A stretch of DNA of 64,000 nt from Nereocystis luetkeana (Eukaryota > Sar > Phaeophyceae > Laminariales > Laminariaceae): contig JARUPZ010000018.1 of NCBI GenBank assembly GCA_031213475.1, positions 682,001 through 746,000 on the forward strand, in the 5' to 3' direction. Position numbers and translations under genes: made by a program. The notes below the pieces were generated by a model. That model had not been told where the DNA came from. It searched no databases and saw nothing but the letters and a program-made list of their open reading frames with translations. Every line of letters starts with the position of its first letter. Position 1 is the stretch's first letter. This document shows positions 22,101 to 31,848 of this stretch, piece by piece.

Positions 22101-22829
22101 CGATTCGAACAGAAAAAAAACGAGAATATGTCACAAACACATGTGCAGAGACGAGGGGGCACGTAGCGCGTTTTTCTGGCCGAGAAAAACAGACTCGGAC
22201 AACAAGGCACAAGGCAAGGCGAGGCAAGGCAAGCAAGGGAAAGGCGAGCCAAGTCAACTAAGGCGCCGTACCACACCACGCGTGCGCTACCCTCCCCCTC
22301 CCCCCTCCCCCCTTCCTTCCCCCTCCCCCCTTCCTTCCCCCTCTCCCCACCCCCCCCGCGCACCCTCAAACGCCACATACACATCAAAACCCATTCTGCC
22401 TCATAGGGAACGGCACCTACCATCCTCCACCTACCACCCCACCCCCTCACCCTGCTCCGTCTCGAAAGGGATCCGTGGTCAATGATATAAAAAACCAAGG
22501 TAAGCAACAAATGACTAGGCCCTCCCCCCGCCCCCCACCTGCCGCAGGGAACGAAGAACGCCGACGCGGTCCTGCGGAGACCCCGGGGACAACCTCTGTC
22601 GATCGAACCACACCGTGGAAGGCATGCCCCCCGCCAGGGTGTAGGGCACCTCGGGCGCGGTAGGGAACAAGACCGGCGCCAGCCCTAGCTCTGCCAGGGA
22701 CCGCTCGAACTTTCCTCCAGACGCAGACTCCAGCCATTGCCGCACGCCTCGCCCTGTGTCGCCCGACCCGTGTAGGAAGATGACAGCTCCTCGGAGGTGC
22801 CGCCCCCGCGCCTGCCGACAATAGAACAT
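19105..22829 (-). CDS. LYPLAL1-like: Acyl-protein thioesterase / LYPLAL1-type alpha/beta hydrolase
   Basis: Exons 22829-22539, 22053-21990, 21027-20916 and 19324-19105 join in phase (0, 1, 2), giving 228 residues against ~237 for human LYPLAL1. Exon 1 has VIFLHGSGDTG (oxyanion-hole loop) and MPSTVWFD. Exons 2/3 create GFSMGG around the catalytic Ser. Exon 4 has HGTADGMV (catalytic Asp) and LDHELEEG (catalytic His). The family hydrolyses acyl thioesters on palmitoylated proteins, or lysophospholipids, in the cytosol; which substrate applies here is unknown. The ATG at 22829 gives MFYCRQARGRHLRG. An acceptor-like ggcag just inside it leaves open an upstream exon. The C-terminus as read (…QNWWWWWLWLE) comes from a CCA/TGG simple repeat. 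A donor after HELEEGQ (19153) could instead splice to a downstream exon, possibly near 18480. Confidence 0.9.
19350..19480. repeat. GGGA-type purine tract in the thioesterase intron
   Basis: GGGAGGGAGG-type purine repeats with G-runs lie on the + strand just upstream (in minus-strand sense) of the last thioesterase exon. There they form its polypyrimidine tract. Confidence 0.85.
20523..20812 (+). repeat. Dispersed ~290-bp repeat, full copy
   Basis: It begins directly after a G-run with TGTACTCGATAGGAGATATG and ends near CAGAGACGGCAATGGGAGT. It matches 32170-32456 along its whole length with scattered substitutions. No long frame or terminal repeat was seen. It lies in the last thioesterase intron. 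It is possibly a non-autonomous transposon or SINE, but no tail or promoter boxes were recognised. Confidence 0.8.
21304..21346. repeat. ACGT/GTAC tetranucleotide tract
   Basis: A run of ACGT repeats with one GTGT interruption. Confidence 0.85.
21379..21488. mobile_element. Family A MITE in thioesterase intron
   Basis: Left end CTATTACGGGGGCATATTAA (one base pair class shorter than the consensus) and right end TACTTACTTTGGTCCCCCGT, with the family middle. Confidence 0.8.
21563..21672. mobile_element. Diverged family B element
   Basis: A decayed inverted repeat with CACTCCCGTCTCGGGGGGAC on the left and GTCCCCCAAGACGGGGCCGC on the right keeps the family layout and length. Confidence 0.55.
22455..22530. 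repeat. Short dispersed module next to poly-C
   Basis: CTCCGTCTCGAAAGGGAT, then GGTCAATGATA-like, then AAGCAACAAATGA and a C-run. The same order occurs at 18890-18960 and 34696-34770, and reversed at 15190-15262 and 3405-3510. Here it ends only 9 bases before the thioesterase exon donor. Confidence 0.75.
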
Positions 22830-23792
22830 GGGTTGGGAGTTGGAGGTTTCGGATAGGGAATGGCATCAGGAGGGCAGGGGAGGGGGGGGGGGGGGGGAGG
22901 AGTGAACTCATTATCATGCATGGCCGTAGTCGTATGGCCATAGTGGAGGGGGGGGGGGGGGGGTGAGGAGGAAGGTGGGGAGGACGGGGGGACGAGTGGG
23001 GGGGGAGGGAGGGAGGGAGGGAGGGAGAGAGGGAGGGAGGGGGGGGGGGGGAGGGGGGGAGAGGGGGGGCCTTTCGAAAAGGAGTAGTTTACGATCCGCG
23101 GATGATGCCGTCACTTGAACAAATACGCATACAGTAATACATTTGCGAAAGCCGTACTATGAATAGAACAGCAGCAGCAGCAGCAGCAGCAGCACCGCGA
23201 AGTATTTTCCATTTCAGCATTTTAACCATTATCCCGCAGAATTTCTGAGCCACGTCAACAATCACATGGGTGTAAAAGAGAGTACAGAAGAGCTGCCATG
23301 TGCCATAACGCTATAGCGGTGTCGACAAAGAAAAAAAAAAGAGAGAACAAAAAGCGAGAGAGGAAAAAAAAAAAAAGAGGTACGTGTAGTAGAACTCACA
23401 ACGCTGTAAGAAGGTTGAACGCGCTACTGGTCGTACTGTTGTCGTCGCTACTGTCAAACGCCTTACGCGATGCATTCTCCGCGAGCTGGACGGACGAGTC
23501 CCTGCCACGACTAGAGACGATCTACAGGGTTGTCTTGTCGAAGCTGCCTGCACACCCACCCGGGCACCAAGGTTCGTGAACTGCGGCAGCAAGACGACGA
23601 CACATGCGTGTTTGGTATCATACGTAAAACGCCATCATATGTGCAAAGCCCGAAGACCTCCACGGACAACAAAAACATACCAGTCATCGCTACAGGTCTA
23701 AGAACACCAGGTGACAGGATGCATACAACTACAGTACGTCTCGTGATGTCAGGTAATACACTCACGTGAACTATCGCCGTACTACTGTGGCT

Positions 23793-23890
23793 CTTAACCC
23801 CTTTAGAACCGCAGTCCCGTGTTGGGGGACAAACTACTTGAAATTTGACTGGTTTGTCCCCAAAACGGGACTGCGGTTCTAAAAGGGTTA
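23793..23890. mobile_element. Family B inverted-repeat element, near-perfect copy
   Basis: Begins TTAACCCCTTTAGAACCGCA and ends ACTGCGGTTCTAAAAGGGTT, with TTAA at both outer ends. The arms pair almost perfectly around AAATTTGACTGG, making it one of the best-preserved copies. Confidence 0.85.
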
Positions 23891-24375
23891 ACATAAGGAC
23901 TGTTGGTTTACATGTATTGAGTAAAAAATAACCTTAGCATGAGGGACATAATGGTATTCTTTACCGGACACTTGGTACCAGGTACGGCAGTAGCAGTACA
24001 CAGGTAATTTAAAGTTTTCGGACTCCAGAGGGGAGAGAGAGTTGATGATTTTGATGTGACGATCACAGCAGGGTATTGGCGACTGGGGCATGCTGCTTAT
24101 GCGCGCAAGATTGGTGCCCGAGGTTACAGCATAGTGCAAAGGAGTCGGGGAGCGCCCATGTTTGCAACCCGCAGGCTGCAAGCACATGTTTGCACGAAAG
24201 GCGTGTGGTGACTGAAAAGAGCCGACCGAACTCAGCAAAGAGACACGAGGAAAACTGACACACACTGTGAGTGCCTCTATATTAGCCTCAACCGCGGCTC
24301 CGGAGATATATCATAGCTGCGTACCGGTAGTCTACATAGAGCAGGGCATCACGTTCATGCTATTGCTACTGGACA

Positions 24376-24505
24376 CTATTACGGGGGGTCAAAGTAAATA
24401 GGACCTACAGTACGGTACACAAAAAAAAAAAACTAGTACCAGGTATATATTTACCGGTTTTTACTGACCATATTTGGTCCTATTCGCTATGGTCCCCCAT
24501 AATAG
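24376..24505. mobile_element. Family A MITE (longer middle)
   Basis: Left end CTATTACGGGGGGTCAAAGT; right end TATTCGCTATGGTCCCCCAT. The middle is expanded by an A-run and an ACTAGTACCAGGTATATATT segment. Confidence 0.78.
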
Positions 24506-25743
24506 CATGCTCCTGTTTGAGCTGTACGAGTGGTGACCTCGAGTTGGAGAGATCAAGCTGAGGGAGCCAGCCCTCTGCAGCTACTCTGTAGCATGTCCTA
24601 ATTTGCAGCTTTTCTGAGGGTACTCTTATGGATGGGGGATATATCATAGTAGGGGTATATCGGGGGAGTGGTAGATGTACTGCTGTACCAGGTAGTATCA
24701 ATATATGGGAGGGCTACGGTTAACGGCTAGGACGTGTCTCTCGGCTCTTTCAGCCACGTATGATGTGTATGTACACATTATATACACGTGGGCTTACAAA
24801 TCGGCCAGTCGTCAATCGCGGGGGCAATAACGGAAACGCGCGAACGGTTCATCGCTAAGTTGAGTATCGACCGATCGGTTGAACTCACAGCTGACGTGCA
24901 CTTTTTTGTCTTTTTTATGAAATCATATTTTAGCAACCCGAGGGTTACTAAATAAATACAATTTGTAAAAAAAAACTGTGAAAAACGGGGTGTAGACGAG
25001 ACGTATTACGCAGCTTGCGAAGCTGAGTATCAACTATTCAATCTGTCGAACTCACAGCCGACGTATTTCATACTTTTACAAAATACACCAGCAGCAAGGA
25101 CGGGAGCAACTTGATCCTGTACCCACACTGCAGCTGGGCGCTCACGCCTCTCCTGCGTACTCGTAGCAAGGAAGAGTTGATCGTACCATAGACTCAAAGT
25201 TGTCATTGCATTGGTCGATCTCTCGGGTCTCGGGGTCCCACGTCGGCTGCAGATGAGAGATGTGGACAGGTATTCTTGATAATGTGTTCCCTGTTCGTAC
25301 GTATAATACGTACGTACTGGTAAGTTTTTACCGATGGTGCTGTATGTTTACGTTTATCGTACGTCACGTCTCTGCACTTGTCGGCGCGCGTCGGCACTCA
25401 GCACGTTGATAGTCGTGGATCTTGCCCGCTGGCGCCTGGCACATGATTGCCCTGTGTATATACTCGAAGCGCGCGGTGCCTGTTCAGCTATGCAGCAGTG
25501 CTGCAGGATGCCCCGCCGAGACCGCTCTTGTTGGGTAACTGCAACTACTACTGTACAGTACCGGACACCTAATAAGAAACAAGGATCTGAGCTCAGCCTG
25601 GGTTTCCTATTTATTTACTTTTCTAAGCATTTTTCTTATTGGTCCTGTTTCTTATATTCGACGGAGAGAAATCGAGCGAAGTTCTTATTTTGGTGTCGAA
25701 AAGGTGTTCACTCATATTAATGCCGCTATTGACTGTACGCCCG

Positions 25744-26618
25744 TCACCGGTCACGCATGCGCACGTTCGGCTTCCGAGCTCTTCCGCGTGTACTCTTGCT
25801 CGTGAGCACTGGCCCCGAGGAACCGCGCTCAGCAACGGAGTTGGAACGTTTCCGCTTACGCCCCTTCCCCTCGCGTGAGTGCTGAGTCCCGGCAATGGCG
25901 TCAGGAACCTCCTCCCCGCCTTCACCCTCTACCTCGCTATCACTGCTATCGCAAAAGCTGCTCTCTCCGAGATCACTATCGTTGCTGCCATCTACTCCGC
26001 TCCCACCCGAGTCCTTCCTCCCTTCGTCGTCGTCATTCCTCTCCCCCTCTTTGTCGGCGCCTTCCCCTTCCCCACTGTCACTACCACTGCTGCTGTCCTC
26101 TTCCAAGCCGCTTCCTTCGATGTCACCAAGCTCTCCTCCCCCCCCCGCTCTCCTTTCTCCCCTCCTCGTCGCCATACTCCCCCTCCTCGTTGTCCTCCTC
26201 GCCACAATCAGTGCCACCACCGTCGCCGTCGATTTCCCCCCTGCCCGCTCCCTGCGGTGCCGCCAATAGCTCACGTTGAAGCATTCCTGAAAGCGCATTA
26301 GACTTCTCCAGTGACCCAAGCACCTTCTGCCGCGGCTTCGTCAACAGCAGTGTACTTCCCGAGGGGAAGCTTCATACTGAGCGTGGCACCCGTTCGCTCG
26401 ATTAGCCCCCTGTGGTCGTAGTTCTGCCGCGCCCGGGCCTGTGCCCGTCGCGTGATGAAGGCCTTCACCCATCCTAACCCGCGGCGCAGCATGCTGTGCC
26501 GCTTCACGACTGATGAATCAAGGGCCGGAGGAGCTGAGCGGGACAGGGCATAACCCGGTGGGCATTCCAGGGGCAGTGTTGTTTCACCAGCGTCTAGGTC
26601 ATCATCGTCGTCAAGCAT
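25744..26618 (-). pseudogene. Acidic, nuclear-type coding region with interrupted frame
   Basis: Minus-strand coding-like sequence starts MLDDDDDLDAGETTL at 26618 and continues with a basic helix (ITRRAQARARQNYDHRG) and KLPLGKYTAVDEAAAEG. It then runs as long Glu/Asp/Ser-rich stretches and ends with a nuclear-localisation-like KGRKRKRSNS cluster before a stop at 25744. The reading passes through all three frames, so it is interrupted about twice, either by decay or at homopolymers. No splice pair explains the switches. It may be the 3' part of a host nuclear protein or of a transposon-related gene; the family is not recognised. Confidence 0.35.
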
Positions 26619-27318
26619 AGCTAGGCCGTCCGATCGCCGAACTCGTCCGGTGCCAGCAACCCTCCGTTTCCTCCTCGCTCGTCCTCATCACTCCGGAAAC
26701 ACATTTCGAAACATGAAACGGCTAAAAAAAAATGCGATTAAAAAAAAATCTACTACGAGTACTATTAATACGTACAGTACATGCAAGTACACTGGCTTGC
26801 TGTACTCCTACGGGGTTAAAGTTGAAAATTGAATTGCCCCTGAAAAGCTCCAATTAAATGTTACTCGCAACCACCAGGGGCAGACAGCACGGTGACCCGA
26901 AGGCATCGGGGCTTCGCCCCAGAGGGGCAGTAGGCCTTCCTTATTATGCGGCGGAGGCCCAGCCTCGCGTCTTTATTACTTTTTGGAAAATCTCAGCCTG
27001 CCTTTCTTGTTATCCTCTTTCTTCTTATTATTATTAATTATAGGTGTTCTGTACTGCTGTAGTAATACCTGCACAACCTATGCAATGCTGTCTCTTGGAG
27101 TGTCGCACCGCTGTGAGTTCAACGTTGTAAAACAGGCACAGCTTAGTACGAACGTCTGTCTCCGGAGATACGTACGAACCAGTTTGATTTTCGTTGCACA
27201 AAAATGACGAAAACGTCGAGGGTACAAGTCGAATATCGGGATGTCATCACACGCAACTATCAACAAAGATCAGTGACGCCGACCACCCTCTCCAGAACAC
27301 CAGTGCGGGTGATACATA

Positions 27319-27647
27319 TTACGAGATAATAGGTGGAGCAATGGGTATGATGGGGCAATGCGCCCATACAGCTGTTGCTGGACACACGCTGCGCCACTGC
27401 TGAGGAGCTGGAACAAATGCCCACCTGTCAGACAGAGAATGTAGATGCGGATGTACCGTATCTTACGAACACACACCAAATCATCGGTGAAAAAACTGAA
27501 ACACGCAACCTGAGCCACTCACCATGCTGAAAATTTTCCGAGGGAATCCAAAGCTTCGCCTGATTGCGCGTGAGGTACCAACCAAGCAGCGGTAGCTGCC
27601 CACAGGCCCAACATGCATGCCAACAGAAAAATCGGGAGCGATTTCAT
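27319..27647 (-). CDS. Small secreted-type protein, two exons, unassigned
   Basis: Exon 1 (27647-27523) begins MKSLPIFLLACMLGLWAATA, a clear signal peptide with basic start, hydrophobic core and small residues before the likely cut. It ends phase 2 at gtgagt. Exon 2 (27424-27319) opens after ctctgtctgacag and supplies the one base needed. It continues with a Trp/Pro/Cys-containing tail (WAFVPAPQQWRSVCPATAVW) to TAA. Total 76 residues. The mature peptide would be short and hydrophobic-aromatic. I know no match. The start is 182 bases from the start of the oppositely oriented gene at 27830, so the two may share a promoter. Confidence 0.45.
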
Positions 27648-27829
27648 ATTGCTTCATCCCCTATATGGCAAAGCATGCAAGAATTATGAACTCCTTCAGA
27701 AAAATCGTGAATCGTGAGCGTTTCTATACGTTTCCATCCCCTCTACGATAACGCGTATAAAATAATTTATGAACTCCTTCGGAAGCTCCAACATATGTTT
27801 GGCGAGACTCCGCGTTGCTCTTGGCCAGG
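27648..27829. promoter_or_regulatory. Putative bidirectional promoter
   Basis: This 182-bp gap separates the start codons of two divergent first exons (27647 minus, 27830 plus). The gap includes a duplicated motif ATGAACTCCTTC at 27686 and 27768 and two GTTTC/CCATCCCCT-like words. No TATA box was assigned. Confidence 0.35.
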
Positions 27830-28098
27830 ATGGAGGACCCTGGGAGCAGCAAGGTGGACGTATTCACGACCAAATTACGACGGTGAGCTTTCTAGACAGT
27901 GCCGCCGAAATACAATTCGGTCTCTCGGTCGGCGACGAGACAGAGGTTCAATGGTGTGTAGCGGCGCAACGCAGATTCTTCTCAGGCCCTCACCGAGCGC
28001 GGGCTCGTGTTCTTGCACGATCTTGCCCCCTGCGAAGGGGTGCTATCATCCTTGCATCCGAACCATGTTGCCTCCCGACGGTGGAAGCAGGCAGGCCT
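27830..28098 (+). CDS. N-terminus of a SET/SMYD-like protein, first two exons
   Basis: Exon 27830-27882 (MEDPGSSKVDVFTTKLR, phase 2, donor gtgagc) joins exon 27975-28098 (acceptor caacgcag, donor gtaagg). The joined peptide contains ARVLARSCPLRRGAIILASE followed by PCCLPTV. This resembles the opening of SMYD-type SET domains, where a G-R-x-L-x-A/T-R segment precedes …G-x-x-I/L-x-x-E-P. The glycines of the first motif are replaced by Ala, so the match is partial. No MYND finger or rest of a SET domain was found downstream before RER1. Either the remaining exons escaped me or the gene is truncated. The exon structure is better supported than the family. Confidence 0.4.
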
Positions 28099-31000
28099 GT
28101 AAGGCCCCTCCATGGCCACGGCACCTTTCCCGACCTGCTCGCTGCAGCTCTGCGTGGCAAGCAGTTTGGAAGGAAAGTTTTTGTCCTCAGTATTTTTTCA
28201 GTTTCGTCCTTCGTATGTACCTGGTATCGCATTGCGGCGAAAACGCGAAAACCCACCAGATGTATCGAGCCGTACAATGTACCAGGTACCCATGTAACAC
28301 AAGTCCTTGTGCCCTTGTGTACTCCGTGTACACAGCAGTTTAGTATACCTGTCAGTAAGCACGCCCTGTCGACAATTTAGACGTACATCCCGACCGGTTT
28401 GCCGGTAGCACCGAGGGCGAGTGGGGGGGGGGTCCAACGCATCACGCCTACCACGCATCAAGCGGTGGATGCAATGGAGTACCAAGTACTACTGCTGTAG
28501 CACATATCTGCAGCCTTTTTTCTTTTTCTCGTCGGACCAAACACAGGTCCAGAGAGAGAGTAGGCGAACGCGTGTGAACACCAGGTTTTTGACCGACGTC
28601 TGATGTACACAAGGCATAGCTAACAAGGCAGGAAGCAACAGGCGCGACCACACTAGTTACTGCCACCTGGTATGGAAATAGTCGGCAGCAGTACGGAGTA
28701 ACTACTTGTACAGCTGCCGTTGTAGCATTCACGCGTACTAGAGGTACGGCCACGGCTCCGACCGAGGCGCTATACATAGCCCTGCGTCGCCCATTGTTGT
28801 GGTATACCATACCAGGTGTACCTGCTATGTCAGGCGTGTGGTATGGCCTACCAGGTATGCTGATGGCCCTATGTACTCTATTAATAGTAAGGCACTTTAC
28901 ACGGTGAGCTATTAATAGGATGCATCCTACGCCTAAAAAATGTGCGAACGGCGCCCGCGAACGGCAAAAGCAAGTATTGAAACTCGTCAAATAGAGGGAA
29001 TGGAACACTATCATCCCCCTGCAGGGGAAAAAGGGGTTTCCAGTATATAAGGAGGCATTCCCATCGGGTGCTATTTTGTGTTTCTGCTACTTAGATTAAA
29101 TAATTCCGCGAACGGCAAGAATTTGGGGAACAGCGCATGGATTTGCGGACGCGAGCGTTAAAAAATTACCGTACCGGTATCATTTTTTCCCCCATCTTTC
29201 GCATCTCTGGCCGCATTTACGCCCGCTATGTATTCATAGCTCGCCACACAGCTGACCGTAGCGATGCCGTTTCCAGGATCAATCCGTCGGTTGAGTGTGT
29301 TGCGATCGAAGCGGAATCAGCCTCTGCATCCAACTCTTGGGCAAGCGCTGTTGTTTGTCTCCTTTCCTCATGCCATCGCTCTCTCGGTCAGAGTAGCGTA
29401 TTACTGACAGCAGTACCTGAGGTGTAGGTAAGTTACACCCCATCGCTAGCGCCCAAGGGCGGAGCCGTTGCCGCACCGCTAGTTTACGCGTATGCCTGGT
29501 GCCTGGTGCATTATCCAGGTATTTAGTTGTAGCACGTTGGGCGTTGGGAGCTTGCGCCACTCTCTACCCCCCCCCCCCCCCCCCCCCGCCGCCCACCTCG
29601 TCTTCTCTCGTACAAACAGCGGCATCTATACCTGATATTCATGCCCTGGTACGTCGTACCCGTGTATAAATATATCTATGATCCTCAGCCTGATCCGATC
29701 CGTTTTTGGTCGGCGGACCTCTCCCGCCTCTGAAAATCTTTCCGCGCGGTTTCTTCGCCGGGGTGTTCCCCCTCCACGCCTGAAATGCCCGGCGTCGGAG
29801 GATCCGCGCGCTCAGCGCCGTAGTGCCCGCGCGAAGCCTTGACGTTGAGGTCTACGAAGGAATCTCCGAAAATCCCTGCCCTATCAGTGTTTTGGCCCAT
29901 GGTCTCTCGACAGGGTTTATGCATTCGAGTGGTTCTTTCCGGCACGTCCTCTCCGACCTCCGACCCATGTAGAGGATCAGCTACGCGGCCGGCGTCGCCA
30001 TTGTGGGGGCCTGCTCGGGTGGCTGTATCTCGGACATCGATGGAACGCCCCGATAGCACATGCCACCCAGGCTTAGATGAGAACTGCCACCCATACAAAA
30101 AATTGCCCCGGGGATATACGAGAGAGATATCGCATGCCACTTACAGCAAGCAGCACTGATGACGGCCAGCAGCACTTCTGGTGTGTACGCTATCGCACGC
30201 CGGCAGGTGCAGTGGAGCTGCACTACGTGGCAGCGGAGATGTGCAGCTGCAGCAGTACTGCTACAGCAGCTGCTGTGACGGCACCTTTCTACGAAGCTGC
30301 GCTGTCAGTCATGGCGTACACCCCTTGAGTTAGAAGTTAGTTACACCGCGTTCTGGGATTTCCGGCCGCTTTTTGGTTAATCGGCAAGTAAAATCGTCGG
30401 CATTCTGCCGCCTTTTCATTTCTCAAGTCGCTGTTCTTTTATTCATGTAACTGAATAACTTCATCCCATACTTCTCGGAGTGGAGTGCGGAGCACACCCT
30501 CAAAATCTCTTGGCATCGAGTCTCAGCCTCCTCCTACTCCTCTACTTTACACTCCCTTCACGCGAGTCTGCGACCGGCGGCCGCCCAGGCCGCCAGCGTA
30601 GCCCCTTGTATATATATACCAGGTATATATTATACCCATACACTCTTACTGCTGTACCTACGATAAGTACGGCAGGTCTCTACCTGGTTAATACTTGGTG
30701 GCAAAAAAAAAACAACCCTTCTTTGTCGTACGTATACAATAAGAGTATGGTGATTTGCGTCGAAAGAAGGCCTCGTGGTACTTAAGCAACGTGCGACACC
30801 GACTTCAGGAGGTACTGCTATGTCCGACTTGTGAGGTGCTGCTGTGAGGTACTTCTGCTGCATCCTATGCACAAAACTGCTGAATCCCAGGGTACTGCTG
30901 TGTGATACAACACCGCTTTGCGAAGTTCTGCCTGTTGCCATGGCGGACTCAACAACGAACAGCGGCACTCTAGCCGACGCCAGAAAATAACCGACGAAGT

Positions 31001-31848
31001 TCGATGCGCGCCGGAAGCCTCAGGGCGTTCGACCGAGACTGGTACGAGAAGCTCGTGTTCGTACTTCGCATCACACCGCCGAGATACCGCATGTAGGAAA
31101 ATACTGTAGGTCCTCGTTTGAATGAAGCGGTTTTGGCGCGCGCAAAAAAAACGGCCCCATTTCGTTTTTATTATGCCGACGCGGTCAACTGCCTGCTCGG
31201 GTACGGGGAAGCGCTCACTCCATGGACAGAAACGTTTACCGCGGCCACCGTGTACCTGGTATACGCCACTCTGGCCATGAATATAGTCACCACTTTCTGT
31301 ATGTTTTGTGTATCAAACGGGCTCTATATTCCCGTGCAGAGTGGTGTGTATACCAGGCTATATGTAGCAGGCAGCGAAATCGGCGAGAAAGGATTGTAGG
31401 TGCCTCGTTCCACCTGAATCGCCATATTCACGGTCCTTAAAAAACTGGCGGGGCGGTTTTTTGGAGAGCTCACGGTCCGCCAGGTTTGAACGGTAAACGG
31501 TGGTAAAATAGCCCACTCTCTGTGGTAAAATGTCAGGACTGCGTATAGCGGACGACCACGGCACGGTAGCCTATTCCGGACGGTACGGCTTCGGAGTAGA
31601 CCCCTGCGGTACATGTCCAGACGGGAACGGACGGGCAGCGTGCCCATGGACCCCCTCGCAGCATCCCCCACAACTTTTCAATACCATACGGTGCCATACC
31701 ATACAATACCATACCATACCATACCGTACCTCACCATACCATTACCATCCCACACCAACCGCATCCCACAGCAGCATATGTGTATGCCGCTCCGTACCGA
31801 TCCCATACATGCCCCCCGCCACGCGCGAAACGAACGAATGCCTCGCAG
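28099..31848. other. No further exons resolved before RER1
   Basis: Possible further exons of the SET-like gene and the first exon of RER1 should lie here. I saw many TACCAGGTA-type words, a C-run (29569-29588) and a CATAC pentanucleotide tract (31679-31745). Open frames at 28448-29014 and 29685-30140 on the minus strand lack splice or homology support. Confidence 0.45.
31679..31745. repeat. CATAC pentanucleotide tract
   Basis: Imperfect ATACC/CATAC repeats occur about 100 bases before the first recognised RER1 exon. Confidence 0.85.

Larger units (their letters stand above)
22830..25743. other. Intergenic, no gene resolved
   Basis: Contents: G-runs and GGGA repeats (22880-23070), a CAG microsatellite (23169-23192), a family B element (23793-23890), a family A MITE (24376-24505) and many ACGTAC-type words. 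A minus-strand acceptor near 24213 opens a frame with a faint ankyrin-like LHYAV segment, but without partner exons it is not called. Confidence 0.5.

Noticed and set aside
23387-23592. A possible upstream exon for the thioesterase (ATG near 23474, minus strand, ending …FLQRC before gtgagt)
   Set aside because: The LQRC ending resembles the human LYPLAL1 N-terminus, but the donor leaves phase 1 while the next exon needs phase 0, so the two cannot be joined as read.
24063-24265. Minus-strand frame with a faint ankyrin-like segment (LHYAV)
   Set aside because: The resemblance covers only a few residues, and competing frames from the same acceptor stop early.
28448-29014. 188-codon open frame on the minus strand
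   Set aside because: Compositionally unremarkable, contains the TACCAGGTA-type words typical of spacer DNA, and no domain or splice partner was seen.
29685-30140. 151-codon minus-strand open frame and its plus-strand counterpart
   Set aside because: Somewhat protein-like but with no recognisable motif or splice sites; insufficient to call a gene or a mobile-element relic.
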